Positions 54,155-61,575 of a stretch of DNA of 64,000 nucleotides are shown piece by piece (within the stretch, counting starts at the first letter, position 1; each line of letters opens with the position of its first letter). This DNA is from WTJO01 sp965660165 (lineage in GTDB: Bacteria > Pseudomonadota > Alphaproteobacteria > Puniceispirillales > Puniceispirillaceae). Where the stretch lies: assembly GCA_965660165.1 (NCBI GenBank), contig CBFHYU010000002.1, positions 62,001 through 126,000 of the forward strand, written 5' to 3'. A program made the translations under genes and the position numbers. Below the pieces are notes generated by a model that ran no database searches, had not been told where the DNA came from, and saw only the letters and a list, made by a program, of their open reading frames with translations.

Positions 54155-54997
54155 CTACAGCCCATATCTTTGCCACAAAGATAGCTCTATTGCTTTTGCT
54201 GCCATATCATCTACCCCTATCTGGGTCAGGCGTGTAGACAGGCTAAAGGGCATAAAGCCTTTTTTCGGCGTTATCGTCACTAGCTGAAGCGTGTCGCCAA
54301 ACCGCCTTTCAAGCACATCACGCATCACCCCAACCCCGTCAATCAGCCCAAGCTCAAGGGCTGTCTCGCCAGTCCAGAATTTGCCGCTAAAAATTTCGTC
54401 TTCTGTGTCAGCAAGCCTGCTTCCACGTCTGGTTTTCACATGGTCGATAAAGCGCTGATGAATCTGGTTCTGAAGCTGTTTTAGATAGGCAATATCATCT
54501 GGATTTTCTGTTTTGAATGGGTCTAGCATAGATTTTGACTTGCCAGAGGTATAGACCCTGCGTTCAATGCCGATTTTATCAAGCAATTCAGGGAATCCGA
54601 ACCCAGCTGAAATCACCCCAATTGAGCCAACAACAGACACAGAAGAGGCATAAATCTCGTCTGCGGCAGCGGCTATCCAATATCCGCCAGACGCTGCAAC
54701 ATCTTCACAAAACGCAAGCACAGGCACATCATGTTTTGAGGCAAGTTGGCGAATATAGCTTCCAATAAGCTCAGACTGAACAGGCGATCCGCCAGGCGAG
54801 TTAATCACCAGCACCACAGCCTTGATGCCAGACAGCCCAAAGGCTTTCTTCAAACTATCTTCAAGCGACTGCAAATTAAGCCGCCCACGCGCTGGACTGG
54901 TAGAGGCCGCAATAATGCCAGATAGTCTGATCACGCTGACCATGGGGCGCGGCTTTCGCCAGAAAAATAGTTTTGACAATAGCCTGCGCATCATCAT
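54155..54997 (-). CDS. sppA: Signal peptide peptidase SppA, S49 family
   Basis: Membrane serine protease that degrades cleaved signal peptides. The 280-residue short form has an N-terminal hydrophobic segment (about 18-32), VINSPGGSPVQSE, the nucleophile S103 in DVAASGGYW and the general base K155 in SGKSKSMLDP; the 52-residue spacing equals that of Bacillus SppA. Several ATG codons begin the frame, so the exact start is uncertain. Followed by the small zinc-ribbon-like gene. Confidence 0.93.
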   Translation of the reverse strand: MMMRRLLSKLFFWRKPRPMVSVIRLSGIIAASTSPARGRLNLQSLEDSLKKAFGLSGIKAVVLVINSPGGSPVQSELIGSYIRQLASKHDVPVLAFCEDVAASGGYWIAAAADEIYASSVSVVGSIGVISAGFGFPELLDKIGIERRVYTSGKSKSMLDPFKTENPDDIAYLKQLQNQIHQRFIDHVKTRRGSRLADTEDEIFSGKFWTGETALELGLIDGVGVMRDVLERRFGDTLQLVTITPKKGFMPFSLSTRLTQIGVDDMAAKAIELSLWQRYGL

Positions 54998-55081
54998 CTC
55001 TTTATGCTTGGTTCATCTCACCTCTCATCACTGCCAGATAAAACCATTTTTATCAAGTGATGAGCGTGCCAGAATCCAGAT

Positions 55082-55870
55082 TCAGGAACGCAAATGACGG
55101 GTTGCAGGGTGGGTAAGAATAAGCTCGCCCCCGCGCATAATCTGAAGCGCTTCTGCTGTTTGCCCGCCACCCATATGATGCAGCACCAGCCCTGATAAAA
55201 GCGCCATTGCGCCTTTTACCTGTTTTCGGGCAGTGATGATAACACGGCTTGCGGGGCTGCCATGCGATGAGAATAACGGGAATAATACAGCTTCACCTGC
55301 GCCATTATTACGCAAGCTGGCCAGCATTTCATCTGTTCTATCTGCCCTGATGATAAAGCTGATACGCCCTTTTGGTTTTAATGCCCATAACCCTGATTTG
55401 ACCCAGTCATCAAGCGATGAGCCATCTCCAGTATGGGCTAAATGGCGGCGGCGAGAGCTAGCAGGCTTGTCATGGGCATGATGGAAAGGCGGGTTTGAGA
55501 ATATCTGATCAAAGCTGGCTTTCAGCATCACTGGCATGGAATGTACATCACCTGTTATTACCCGTGATGTATCTGCATGGCCATTCGTGGCAAGGTTAAA
55601 TGCTGCTAATTCAGCACATAGGCTGTCTTTTTCGATAAGGGTAATCTGGCTTGCTGGATAGCGATGCAGAACAGACAGGCTGACCGCCCCGACCCCTGCC
55701 CCCATATCCAGCATTCTGCCAGCTGAGGCGCCTGCTGTTATCGCCGCACCAAGCATAACCGCATCTGTGCCAACTCTGTAGCCATCTTCAGGCTGGCGAA
55801 TAGAAATCTGCCCACCTAGAAAGCTGTCATCTGTTACTGCCATTTGGGGGCGGATAGGCTCAGTCATCAT
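55082..55870 (-). CDS. TrmN6-like methyltransferase (YfiC family)
   Basis: SAM-dependent N6-adenine methyltransferase related to E. coli TrmN6, which acts on A37 of tRNA1(Val). The 262-residue form has YRVGTDAVMLGAA, the SAM loop MLDMGAGVGAVSL and the catalytic NPPFH. The start at 55870 overlaps the upstream DUF2007 gene by 11 bp and follows AGGAAT; the longer frame (55921) lies inside that gene. Exact target in this organism is inferred. Confidence 0.88.
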   Translation of the reverse strand: MMTEPIRPQMAVTDDSFLGGQISIRQPEDGYRVGTDAVMLGAAITAGASAGRMLDMGAGVGAVSLSVLHRYPASQITLIEKDSLCAELAAFNLATNGHADTSRVITGDVHSMPVMLKASFDQIFSNPPFHHAHDKPASSRRRHLAHTGDGSSLDDWVKSGLWALKPKGRISFIIRADRTDEMLASLRNNGAGEAVLFPLFSSHGSPASRVIITARKQVKGAMALLSGLVLHHMGGGQTAEALQIMRGGELILTHPATRHLRS

Positions 55871-56075
55871 AATATTCCTGACTGTCTTTAAGCAGGTTAA
55901 TCGCTGCCATGCAATAGCCATCTGGCACCATAAGCCTGCGTGGGAATGCGCCTATGCCTGCCTCTAGCGCTGAAATATGCGCATCGAACACCGTAAAGGG
56001 AATGTCTGATGCGGCCAAAAGTGATTGCAGATAGGTCAGCCGCACAGGATTTGTTGTCTTGATAATACATTGCAT
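55860..56075 (-). CDS. DUF2007 domain protein
   Basis: A 71-residue protein with the DUF2007 pattern: a strand MQCIIKTTNP, a helix, then GIGAFPRRLMVPDGY. The domain has a small ferredoxin-like fold and is thought to be a signal or regulatory module, but no function is established. The start at 56075 fits the family; an ATG four codons earlier is possible. It overlaps the methyltransferase gene, a pairing common in alphaproteobacteria. The divergent polyprenyl synthase gene lies upstream. Confidence 0.85.
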   Translation of the reverse strand: MQCIIKTTNPVRLTYLQSLLAASDIPFTVFDAHISALEAGIGAFPRRLMVPDGYCMAAINLLKDSQEYYDD

Positions 56076-56243
56076 GATGACTGTCATTATGCCGCAAAGC
56101 GTGAAGTGATGAAATCATAAAATTGCCCCTTAGCCGCCCGCCCTAAACAGACAGCTAGATAGGCATTTTTAACTTGATAAGCAGGCCCAATCAGCTTAAG
56201 TCAAAGACAGCATTTCTAATGAATATAATCTCAGGGTAGAGAT

Positions 56244-57254
56244 ATGGCCAACACCCAGATTGCCAGCCTTGACAGGCTGACAGCCGCACTTGCTAGCGAG
56301 ATGCCAGAGGTGAACCAGATTATTCTGGCGCGAATGGACTCTGATGTTCCGCTTATCCCGCAGCTTGCAGGGCATCTTATTGCCGCAGGTGGTAAGCGGC
56401 TTCGCCCGCTTCTGACCCTTGCAGGGGCAAGGCTGGGAATGGCAGAGAATGCAGTAGATGAGATGCCAGAGGCGGCACGCTATTTGGCGGCAGCGGTAGA
56501 ATTTATCCATAACGCCACCTTGCTACATGATGATGTGATAGATAAATCTGACCAGCGGCGCGGACAACAAACAGCCAATGCGCTGTGGGGTAATGAAGCC
56601 TCTGTTTTGGTAGGGGATTTTTTATTTGCGCGCGCATTCGAGCTGATGGTCGAAACAGGCGATATTGGTGTGCTTGATTTGCTTGCCTCTGCGTCAGCGC
56701 GTATCACCGAAGGCGAGGTCAAGCAAATGACAGTGCAACATGCGCCTGAAAGCTCAATAGAGGATTATCTGTCTGTGATTACAGGTAAGACAGCCATATT
56801 ATTTGCCGCCGCCGCACATGCAGGCGCCCGAACCGCCTCAGCAAGCACGCCCTTATGTGATGGCCTGCATCGCTATGGGCTGGCACTAGGCTGTGCCTTC
56901 CAGATTTGTGATGATGCGCTAGATTATGTCAGCGAGGCAGGGAAAATGGGGAAAAATGCAGGGGATGATTTTTATGAAGGTAAAATCACCCTGCCTGTTA
57001 TTTTTGCCTATCGCGATGGCACCGAACAAGAGCGGCGCTTTTTTGACCGCACTATGGGCGATAGCGATATTGCAGACGGTGATTTTGAACAGGCCAAACA
57101 TATAATAGACCGCCATAACGGCATTGAACGCGCGCTTGATATGGCAGATAGCTATGTGATGCAGGCAATTGACGCGCTAGCGGTTGCGCCTGATTGTGAA
57201 ATCAAACTTGCGCTGAGTGAGGCGGCACGATATTCCGCACGCCGCCCCAGCTAG
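56244..57254 (+). CDS. ispB: Polyprenyl diphosphate synthase (octa/decaprenyl)
   Basis: Makes the long isoprenoid tail of ubiquinone. The 336-residue product has GGKRLRPLL, the first aspartate-rich motif LLHDDVID (D96, D97, D100) and the second CDDALDY (D223, D224, D227) followed by GKNAGDDFYEGKITLPVI. Chain length cannot be read with certainty, but alphaproteobacteria commonly make Q10. Divergent from the DUF2007/TrmN6 pair. Confidence 0.94.
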   Translation: MANTQIASLDRLTAALASEMPEVNQIILARMDSDVPLIPQLAGHLIAAGGKRLRPLLTLAGARLGMAENAVDEMPEAARYLAAAVEFIHNATLLHDDVIDKSDQRRGQQTANALWGNEASVLVGDFLFARAFELMVETGDIGVLDLLASASARITEGEVKQMTVQHAPESSIEDYLSVITGKTAILFAAAAHAGARTASASTPLCDGLHRYGLALGCAFQICDDALDYVSEAGKMGKNAGDDFYEGKITLPVIFAYRDGTEQERRFFDRTMGDSDIADGDFEQAKHIIDRHNGIERALDMADSYVMQAIDALAVAPDCEIKLALSEAARYSARRPS

Positions 57255-57263
57255 GGCGCTTTA

Positions 57264-57572
57264 TTAGCGGCTTGTCTGTTTCAGCTTATCAAAGCTGCGG
57301 ATGCCAGACATTCCAAGCAAAGCAAGTAATAATTCAAACAATATCTCCCGAGGCCATTCAGGCACGATAATGGCAATGCCAAAGGCAGATTGAATAGAGC
57401 TCATTACAGGCTGGCCAACAAACATCCAGAATACCCCTGCCGCACAAGACCAGCCAGCCATTGGCCGCCAGCCTGCTAGATCATCTTGGGTGCTTCCTGC
57501 CAGACGCAGAGAGACCGAAATATTGCCGGTACGCGTAAGCATAAGCAAAAACGCTGTTTGAGATGATGTCAT
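57264..57572 (-). CDS. 3TM holin (gene-transfer-agent release type)
   Basis: A 102-residue protein with the pattern of the 'holin of 3TMs, for gene-transfer release' family: GWRPMAGWSCAAGVFWMF (first helix), a central hydrophobic segment, and ELLLALLGMSGIRSFDKLK (third helix with the typical G-x-RS-x-(D/E)K end). Such holins permeabilise the membrane so that endolysin reaches the wall during phage or GTA release. No endolysin or capsid gene adjoins. A TAGG-N6-CCTA palindrome lies 89 bp upstream of its ATG. The gene is divergent in function from its housekeeping neighbour ispB. Confidence 0.83.
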   Translation of the reverse strand: MTSSQTAFLLMLTRTGNISVSLRLAGSTQDDLAGWRPMAGWSCAAGVFWMFVGQPVMSSIQSAFGIAIIVPEWPREILFELLLALLGMSGIRSFDKLKQTSR

Positions 57573-57660
57573 GCAGTTACAGGCATCGCTACTTTATGAT
57601 TGCTGATAATAGGGCTGAAACGAAAAAAGCCCTTCCTACTAACGAACGGCTCATCTTAAG

Positions 57661-57677
57661 TTAGGTTTTATCCTATT
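57661..57677. promoter_or_regulatory. Operator-like palindrome, site A (upstream of the holin)
   Basis: TTAGGTTTTATCCTATT; its core TAGG-N6-CCTA (57662-57675) is palindromic. It matches site B at 58116-58132 at 16 of 17 positions. It sits between the DUF6362 stop and the holin start, in the 117-bp gap. Proposed binding site of the nearby S24 repressor (inference). Confidence 0.6.
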
Positions 57678-57689
57678 TTGTGCCATTTG

Positions 57690-58082
57690 TCAAGAACATT
57701 TTTGCGGCCTACCCATCAAGGCTAATTCACATTTCTCAATTGCCAGCCTATAGCGTCTGTTAAGATGGGTTCGGCTGAGCATATATCTGGCCTGTAATAA
57801 TGCCCATGGCACACCAGAGGCGCGCGCCCATACCAGATTCCGCTCAAATGCAGGCAATAGCATCAACATATCAAGAATCTCATAAATATCTTGAATTTCC
57901 GCAGGGCTTGGCTGGAATATTATATGGCGCCTATCTGCTATTTTTACCTCATTATGGGCGCTCTTGGCAAAGGTTGGCCAGCTTGAGCTGTATCGTTGCG
58001 GACGCTCATTCACACCAAGGGGTTGGCTCGCCAATACTCTGACTGCCATTTTTAGCCTGTCCTTAATCATTATAGTGCGCAT
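57690..58082 (-). CDS. DUF6362 phage-associated protein
   Basis: A 130-residue basic protein that matches DUF6362 as found in alphaproteobacterial prophages: RPQRYSSSWPTF near residue 28, SPAEIQDIYEILDMLMLL, the core LVWARASGVPWALL, and a helix-turn-helix-like C-terminal SRTHLNRRYRLAI. The repeat of Arg/Trp residues suggests nucleic-acid binding. The ATG at 58082 has a strong GGAGG site. A palindromic operator-like site lies 35 bp upstream. Transcribed toward the holin; divergent from the S24 repressor. Possibly an activator of phage-type late genes, but no function is proven. Confidence 0.8.
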   Translation of the reverse strand: MRTIMIKDRLKMAVRVLASQPLGVNERPQRYSSSWPTFAKSAHNEVKIADRRHIIFQPSPAEIQDIYEILDMLMLLPAFERNLVWARASGVPWALLQARYMLSRTHLNRRYRLAIEKCELALMGRPQKCS

Positions 58083-58115
58083 ATATCCTCCTATATCAAA
58101 TAGTCAATGCAATAA

Positions 58116-58132
58116 TTAGGTTTTTTCCTATT
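58116..58132. promoter_or_regulatory. Operator-like palindrome, site B (upstream of DUF6362)
   Basis: TTAGGTTTTTTCCTATT; core TAGG-N6-CCTA at 58117-58130. It differs from site A at one position. It lies 35 bp from the DUF6362 ATG, where a repressor would block transcription, and about 160 bp upstream of the divergent S24 repressor gene. Confidence 0.6.
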
Positions 58133-58141
58133 AAAAAAACC

Positions 58142-58153
58142 ATCCTTAAGGAT
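58142..58153. promoter_or_regulatory. Perfect 12-bp palindrome ATCCTTAAGGAT
   Basis: A self-complementary 12-mer 12 bp from site B. It contains the same TCCT and AGGA words as the operator-like sites but in everted order. It may be a third, different-strength binding site, or part of a promoter. Confidence 0.35.
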
Positions 58154-58210
58154 AGTATCTATTTTAAGAGCATAAATAGCTGTGTTGATATGCTAGGCTT
58201 GAATATAAGC

Positions 58211-58250
58211 CTGAATATCTGTGGTAGGGCTATTAGATGCCACTATTCAG
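58211..58250. repeat. Imperfect hairpin upstream of the S24 repressor
   Basis: CTGAATA-tct-GTGG and CCAC-TATTCAG flank a 15-nt loop, with a 3-nt bulge. It ends 42 bp before the repressor start codon and probably lies in its leader or promoter. A regulatory hairpin is possible. Confidence 0.35.
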
Positions 58251-58292
58251 ATCGCGTTCACTATTGGGGGGACAGCTAGCTGATATCTAGTT

Positions 58293-58961
58293 ATGGACAC
58301 TGCAAGAGCCTATCTCAAAACCCTTATTGAAACCCGAAAGGGTATCAATCTGCGCACCCTGTCTCGTCAAATCAAAAAAAACGACGCCTATCTGCATCAA
58401 TATATTTATCGAGGCACGCCAAAATCACTACCAGAAAATGTGCGTTACAAGCTGGCAACCTTGCTGGATATTCATGAATCAGAATTGCGCGAGACAACAC
58501 ATGATATTGCGATTCCTGATGCGGTATTTCTGCCATGGCTTGATATTGATATCAGCGCTGGTCATGGCAGCATTTCTGATGATCTAGCCGAGTCTGGCGG
58601 TAGCTGGGTGTTTGACAGGCAATTTCTGCAACAAATCTGTCATGCTGATATTTCTGCCTTGCGGATGTTATCTGTAAAGGGGGATTCTATGTCACCTGTG
58701 CTGGAAGATGGTGATATGATTTTGGTTGATTTGAATGATACCCAGCCCAGCCCACCAGGTATTTTTGTGCTGTTTGATGGTGTTGGGCTGATCACCAAAT
58801 CTGTTGAGCTTATTCCCCATTCTTCAGCAGGACATATCAGAATTGCACCTGCCAACCCGCATTATTCTGCCTTTCAACGCTCACTTCTCGATATTCGTAT
58901 CGTGGGACGTGTGATATGGTTCAGCAGAAGGCTAGTTCGTGCAGGTAGCAAACGGCTATGA
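58293..58961 (+). CDS. LexA/CI-like repressor with S24 peptidase domain
   Basis: A 222-residue transcriptional regulator. The N-terminal helix-turn-helix (about 15-65, with NLRTLSRQIKKNDAYLHQYI) resembles phage-type repressors of alphaproteobacteria. The C-terminal S24 domain has S132 in VKGDSMSP and K169 in GLITKSVEL; their spacing of 37 equals that of LexA (S119/K156), so the catalytic dyad is intact. A89-G90 (DISAGHG) is a plausible self-cleavage bond. It is divergent from DUF6362 and the holin and probably represses them through the TAGG-N6-CCTA sites, with RecA-stimulated release (inference). No strong ribosome site precedes the ATG. Confidence 0.87.
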   Translation: MDTARAYLKTLIETRKGINLRTLSRQIKKNDAYLHQYIYRGTPKSLPENVRYKLATLLDIHESELRETTHDIAIPDAVFLPWLDIDISAGHGSISDDLAESGGSWVFDRQFLQQICHADISALRMLSVKGDSMSPVLEDGDMILVDLNDTQPSPPGIFVLFDGVGLITKSVELIPHSSAGHIRIAPANPHYSAFQRSLLDIRIVGRVIWFSRRLVRAGSKRL

Positions 58962-59062
58962 CAGACTGGCCTGTTCTGGCCTGAAACATCTGCTTTAATT
59001 AGCGCTCCTTTAGGACATAATATAAAAAAGAAGATAATGATGATACCTGTTGCCTCTGCATT

Positions 59063-60469
59063 ATGCCACCCCTCTTGGCTAGCGTCAGCCCTATAATGGC
59101 TCGCCCTTCATATCGCCGAAACCCTAAGGGAAAATCGCGCCATGCTGACCAAAAATTGCCGCGCAATAGCCCGCCTATTACGGTACAGATTGATAGGATT
59201 GGTAGCGGCGGTGACGGGATTGGCGAGGCAGACATAACCCTTAATTACCGCACTGAAAAGCGCCGTATCTATGTGCCAAATACACTTGCGGGTGAAACCG
59301 TTACAGCTCAGCCGCTTACTAAAACGTCACAAGGCATCAGAGCAGAGCTGATTGAGCTTGTTACCGCATCACCTGATCGTGCCACTCCCAAATGTGATAT
59401 TGCCTTCCGCTGTGGCGGCTGTCAGCTTCAGCATTTATCCAAGCCAGCTTACCAGCAGTGGAAAACGGATTATTTGCTATCATTATGCGAAAAATCACAG
59501 CTTACCCCAACACAGATTGAGCCTGCCTTTTTTGCAGAAGACTGTGATAGGCGGCGCGCCCGTTTTGCCTTTCAAAAAACATCAAATGCGCTTGTGATTG
59601 GTTTTTTTGCGCGTCAGTCACATCATATTCTTACCCTTGATAGCTGTATTATTTTGCGCCCTGATCTAAAGCAGATGCTAGCGTCCCTTCAGCTCTGGCT
59701 TGACACAACATTAGCCGCAGGGTGCAGGGGCAATATTCAGGTCAATATGGCAGATGAAGGCGCAGATATTCTGCTCACACTCCCCTCGTCCCTTAGCGCA
59801 GACACCCTATCAGCCCTGAGCGCAACTGCCCATCAAACACAAGCCGCCCGTATCTCGCTGTTAGGACCAGATCAGGATATGCCAACCCCTATTTTTGTTG
59901 CGGCCACCCCGCATCTCGCAGATATAGGCCTGCCTGCTCAACTACCTGCTGGCTGTTTTTTGCAATCTAGCAGAGCTGCTGAAGCTGCCATGCAGGATTT
60001 TATTTGTGATGCCCTGTCTGGCTATAGCCGATTTATTGACTTGTTTTGCGGCGTTGGTACATTCTCAGCCCCGTTATTGTCTCGCGCGCACAGCATTTTG
60101 GCAATAGATAGCGAGCAGATGGCCGTTGCTGCCTATCAACAAGCAGCCCATAGCTCAGGGCTAGCTCAAAAGCTATCTGCCAAAACACGCAATCTATTTG
60201 ACGCACCGCTTAGAACAGACGAGTTAGCAGGATTTCAGGCCGCTATTATCGACCCTCCACGCTCAGGTGCCGCCGCCCAGATGCCCTTTATTGCCGCCTC
60301 AGAGCTTGACATGGTCGTGATGGTGTCATGCAATCCGCATACGCTTTTCAAGGATATAAAGATATTAACTGAGGCAGGGTTTGAATTTATTAGCTTGAAG
60401 CTGATTGACCAATTTGTCTGGTCTACCCATATTGAGGCGATTGCGATTTTGCGCAGACCATCAGAATAA
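59063..60469 (+). CDS. Class I SAM-dependent RNA methyltransferase (RumA/RlmD family)
   Basis: RNA uracil-C5 methyltransferase family, 468 residues. There is a TRAM-like N-terminal domain (about 38-100), an iron-sulfur cysteine cluster CDIAFRCGGC (about 112-121), the SAM motif FIDLFCGVGTFSAPLL, DPPRSGA and the catalytic cysteine in VMVSCNPHTL. The target is probably U747 or U1939 of 23S rRNA, or tRNA U54; not decidable by eye. An ATG at 59096 is an alternative start; neither has a clear ribosome site. A ribbon-helix-helix gene follows after 12 bp. Confidence 0.88.
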   Translation: MPPLLASVSPIMARPSYRRNPKGKSRHADQKLPRNSPPITVQIDRIGSGGDGIGEADITLNYRTEKRRIYVPNTLAGETVTAQPLTKTSQGIRAELIELVTASPDRATPKCDIAFRCGGCQLQHLSKPAYQQWKTDYLLSLCEKSQLTPTQIEPAFFAEDCDRRRARFAFQKTSNALVIGFFARQSHHILTLDSCIILRPDLKQMLASLQLWLDTTLAAGCRGNIQVNMADEGADILLTLPSSLSADTLSALSATAHQTQAARISLLGPDQDMPTPIFVAATPHLADIGLPAQLPAGCFLQSSRAAEAAMQDFICDALSGYSRFIDLFCGVGTFSAPLLSRAHSILAIDSEQMAVAAYQQAAHSSGLAQKLSAKTRNLFDAPLRTDELAGFQAAIIDPPRSGAAAQMPFIAASELDMVVMVSCNPHTLFKDIKILTEAGFEFISLKLIDQFVWSTHIEAIAILRRPSE

Positions 60470-60481
60470 TGAAGATTTGCT

Positions 60482-60736
60482 ATGAATAAATATTCTGTTT
60501 CGTTACATGGTCATCCAACCTCTATTTCGCTAGAGGCGGAATATTGGGAGATATTGACCCAAATCGCCAAGCACAACCAGCAATCTGTTGCTAGCTTGAT
60601 ACGCCATATTGACGACCAGCGCATTGCGGATACCAACTCAGGGCTATCTAGCGCTATCAGGGTATTTGTGCTGAAAACAGTTTTACACGCATCAGACGGC
60701 AGAAATGACTATTTTAGGGTAAAGGATGACGAGTAA
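60482..60736 (+). CDS. Ribbon-helix-helix domain protein
   Basis: An 84-residue protein of the alphaproteobacterial RHH_4 type: a strand YSVSLHGHPTSISLEAEYWEIL, the helix-turn QQSVASLIRHIDDQR, and SGLSSAIRVFVLKTVL. The family is presumed to bind DNA as a dimer, though targets are unknown. It follows the RNA methyltransferase by 12 bp and may regulate the downstream genes. Confidence 0.82.
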   Translation: MNKYSVSLHGHPTSISLEAEYWEILTQIAKHNQQSVASLIRHIDDQRIADTNSGLSSAIRVFVLKTVLHASDGRNDYFRVKDDE

Positions 60737-60854
60737 ACAGAAATCTTATACAGATTCAGAATATATCATAAAAAAACATCAAACAGCGCGCCTTCAGATC
60801 AGCGCAAGCGAGGTAGGGGATGAATATAGGCATTTTGCAAACTGGCAAAATTAA
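60726..60854 (+). CDS. Possible 42-residue overlapping small protein
   Basis: An ATG at 60726 within the 3' end of the RHH gene opens a frame ending at 60854 inside the next gene. The product is hydrophilic and begins MTSKQKSYTDSEYIIKKHQ. GGTAAAGG lies just upstream. It would link the RHH and amidotransferase genes by translational coupling. It may be spurious, since it overlaps both neighbours. Confidence 0.25.
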   Translation: MTSKQKSYTDSEYIIKKHQTARLQISASEVGDEYRHFANWQN

Positions 60855-61542
60855 CCAGTCTATCCGTGATAAATTTGGCTCTTATCCCAGCATGTTTGAG
60901 ATGCTGCTTGAGGATAATCCGCATCGGTTTTCATTTCAGACCTTTGATGTAACAGCGTCTATTTTGCCGCCAGATATTGATACATGTGATGGCTATATCA
61001 TCACAGGCTCATCTGCTGGCGTATATGAAGATCATATCTGGCTAGAGCCGCTTTTTGCCTTTATCCGCATGGCATCAGATGCCCACATTCCAATGGTAGG
61101 CATCTGTTTTGGTCATCAGGCTATCGCCCATGCGCTTGGCGGTACAGTGGTGAAACACCCTGATGGCTGGGGCGTTGGAAACAGACAGATGACACTTCAT
61201 AACCAGCAGATGCTGGCAAAAATAACCACCCAAACGATTGACGAAGCACATCTCAGCCTGCCCTATTTCCATCAGGATCAGGTAACAACATTGCCAGAAG
61301 GTGCGCATCTAACCGCTAGCAATGATTTTTGCAATATTGGTGGATTTATCATTGGCAATCATATTTTGTCGTTTCAGGGGCATCCTGAATTTTCGTCCTC
61401 ATATTGTGAAGCTCTATTAGAGGTTAGGCGAAGCTCAATCGGCGATCTGCGCACAGATGATGCACATGCCTCGCTAGCTAACGGCAATGACAGGCAAAAG
61501 GTGGGACGCTGGATATCTCATTTTTTTGCCAATCATGGCTGA
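60820..61542 (+). CDS. Class I glutamine amidotransferase (GMP-synthase-like)
   Basis: A stand-alone GATase1 domain, 240 residues. The nucleophile is C96 in GICFGHQAIAHALGG, and the other triad members are H188 and E190 in QGHPEF. It lacks synthetase domains, so it resembles YfeJ-type or gamma-glutamyl hydrolase-like proteins rather than true GuaA. The substrate is unknown. It lies 33 bp upstream of an HyuA-type gene, so a role in handling amide, glutamyl or cyclic-imide compounds is conceivable but unproven. Confidence 0.85.
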   Translation: MNIGILQTGKINQSIRDKFGSYPSMFEMLLEDNPHRFSFQTFDVTASILPPDIDTCDGYIITGSSAGVYEDHIWLEPLFAFIRMASDAHIPMVGICFGHQAIAHALGGTVVKHPDGWGVGNRQMTLHNQQMLAKITTQTIDEAHLSLPYFHQDQVTTLPEGAHLTASNDFCNIGGFIIGNHILSFQGHPEFSSSYCEALLEVRRSSIGDLRTDDAHASLANGNDRQKVGRWISHFFANHG

Positions 61543-61575
61543 TAGACCCGCTCAGCCAGAACAGGACACTGCAAG

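Noticed and set aside
57611..57633. AGGGCT...AGCCCT hairpin upstream of the holin
   Set aside because: Only six base pairs, no T-run on either strand; not enough for a terminator call.
58999..59235. 78-codon reverse frame overlapping the start of the RNA methyltransferase gene
   Set aside because: Mostly antisense to the methyltransferase N-terminus; no ribosome site or recognisable family.
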